Below are positions 6,958 to 7,095 of a stretch of DNA of 7,095 nucleotides, piece after piece; positions within the stretch are counted from its first letter, which is position 1; each line of letters begins with the position of its first letter. A model generated the notes under the pieces. It saw only the letters and a list, made by a program, of their open reading frames with translations, did no database searches and was not told where the DNA came from. The translations under genes and the position numbers were made by a program. This stretch comes from Anaerolineae bacterium (lineage in GTDB: Bacteria; Chloroflexota; Anaerolineae; 4572-78; J111): the NCBI GenBank assembly GCA_020433785.1, contig JAGRCC010000986.1, forward strand, positions 1-7,095, written 5' to 3'.

Positions 6958-7095
6958 TTAAGGCATCGCCGCCAAGGCATCGCCGAGTTTGGCTTTGGCT
7001 TCGCCCAAGGAGGCATCGCTGGCCGGGAAGTAACCCACATCCAGGATTTCGTCATTGACGTGGGTCAGGTAGTAGTTGATGAACGAACCCACTTG
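6958..7095 (-). CDS. pstS: Phosphate ABC transporter substrate-binding protein PstS, C-terminal end (partial)
   Basis: Only the last 45 codons and a TAA stop are in the window; the gene runs off the right edge. The encoded tail contains INYYLTHVN followed by DVGYFPAS, which matches the C-terminal end of PstS-type phosphate-binding proteins of the PBP-like family. These proteins capture inorganic phosphate outside the cytoplasmic membrane and deliver it to PstC/PstA. Aligned without gaps to residues 164-193 of the large PstA in this window, 19 of 30 positions are identical. This supports the assignment and shows that the two share a fold segment. The gene heads the pstS-pstC-pstA-pstB order typical of Pst loci. 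The final codons (…GDALAAMP) overlap a short direct repeat. The signal peptide and phosphate-binding residues lie outside the window and cannot be checked. Confidence 0.9.
   Translation of the reverse strand, partial: QVGSFINYYLTHVNDEILDVGYFPASDASLGEAKAKLGDALAAMP
6960..6985. repeat. Short direct repeat at the 3' end of pstS
   Basis: AAGGCATCGCCG occurs at 6960-6971 and again at 6974-6985, a 14-nt offset. A partial third copy (AGGCATCGC) lies at 7011-7019. The offset is not a multiple of three, so the copies are read in different frames of the pstS tail. It may be a slippage product or chance in a low-complexity Ala-rich end. Confidence 0.4.

Overview
The window is one block of genes, all read on the minus strand, that forms a high-affinity phosphate uptake (Pst) locus. 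Reading in the direction of transcription (right to left), it holds: the last 45 codons of a phosphate-binding protein (pstS, cut by the right edge), a 361-nt intergenic region, pstC, an unusually large pstA, pstB, a low-molecular-weight-phosphatase-type arsenate reductase (arsC-like), phoU, and a membrane-anchored extracellular solute-binding protein. The left edge may hold the first few codons of one more gene. No tRNA, rRNA, CRISPR array or transposase was seen.

The organism is most likely a Chloroflexota bacterium (Anaerolineae/Caldilineae-like). This is an inference from the style of the PstS and PstA proteins ([14 protein letters not shown] and PGxDSGT signatures, and a long first extracytoplasmic loop in PstA) and from mid-range base composition. 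It does not rest on a marker gene.

The most interesting feature is in pstA (720 aa, more than twice the usual ~300 aa). Its first extracytoplasmic loop carries a complete phosphate-binding-protein domain in circularly permuted order. The C-terminal half of PstS comes first (residues ~79-200), then a linker, then the N-terminal half (~225-370), and only then the rest of the PstA permease. The C-terminal half closely matches the tail of the free PstS at the right edge (19 of 30 aligned residues identical). The transporter thus seems to have both a free receptor and a receptor built into the permease.

pstC/pstA and pstA/pstB overlap by ATGA, indicating translational coupling of the permease/ATPase core. 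The pstS-pstC gap has a perfect 15-bp stem-loop 36 nt after the pstS stop. It also has a candidate activated promoter (an 8-bp inverted repeat next to a perfect TATAAT) ahead of pstC. The pstB-arsC gap has two strong inverted repeats. In the proposed pathway, phosphate is captured by free PstS and/or the built-in domain, passes through PstC/PstA and is driven by PstB. PhoU couples transport to phosphate signalling. The arsC-like reductase would handle arsenate that enters by the same route. The role of the last solute-binding protein is unknown.
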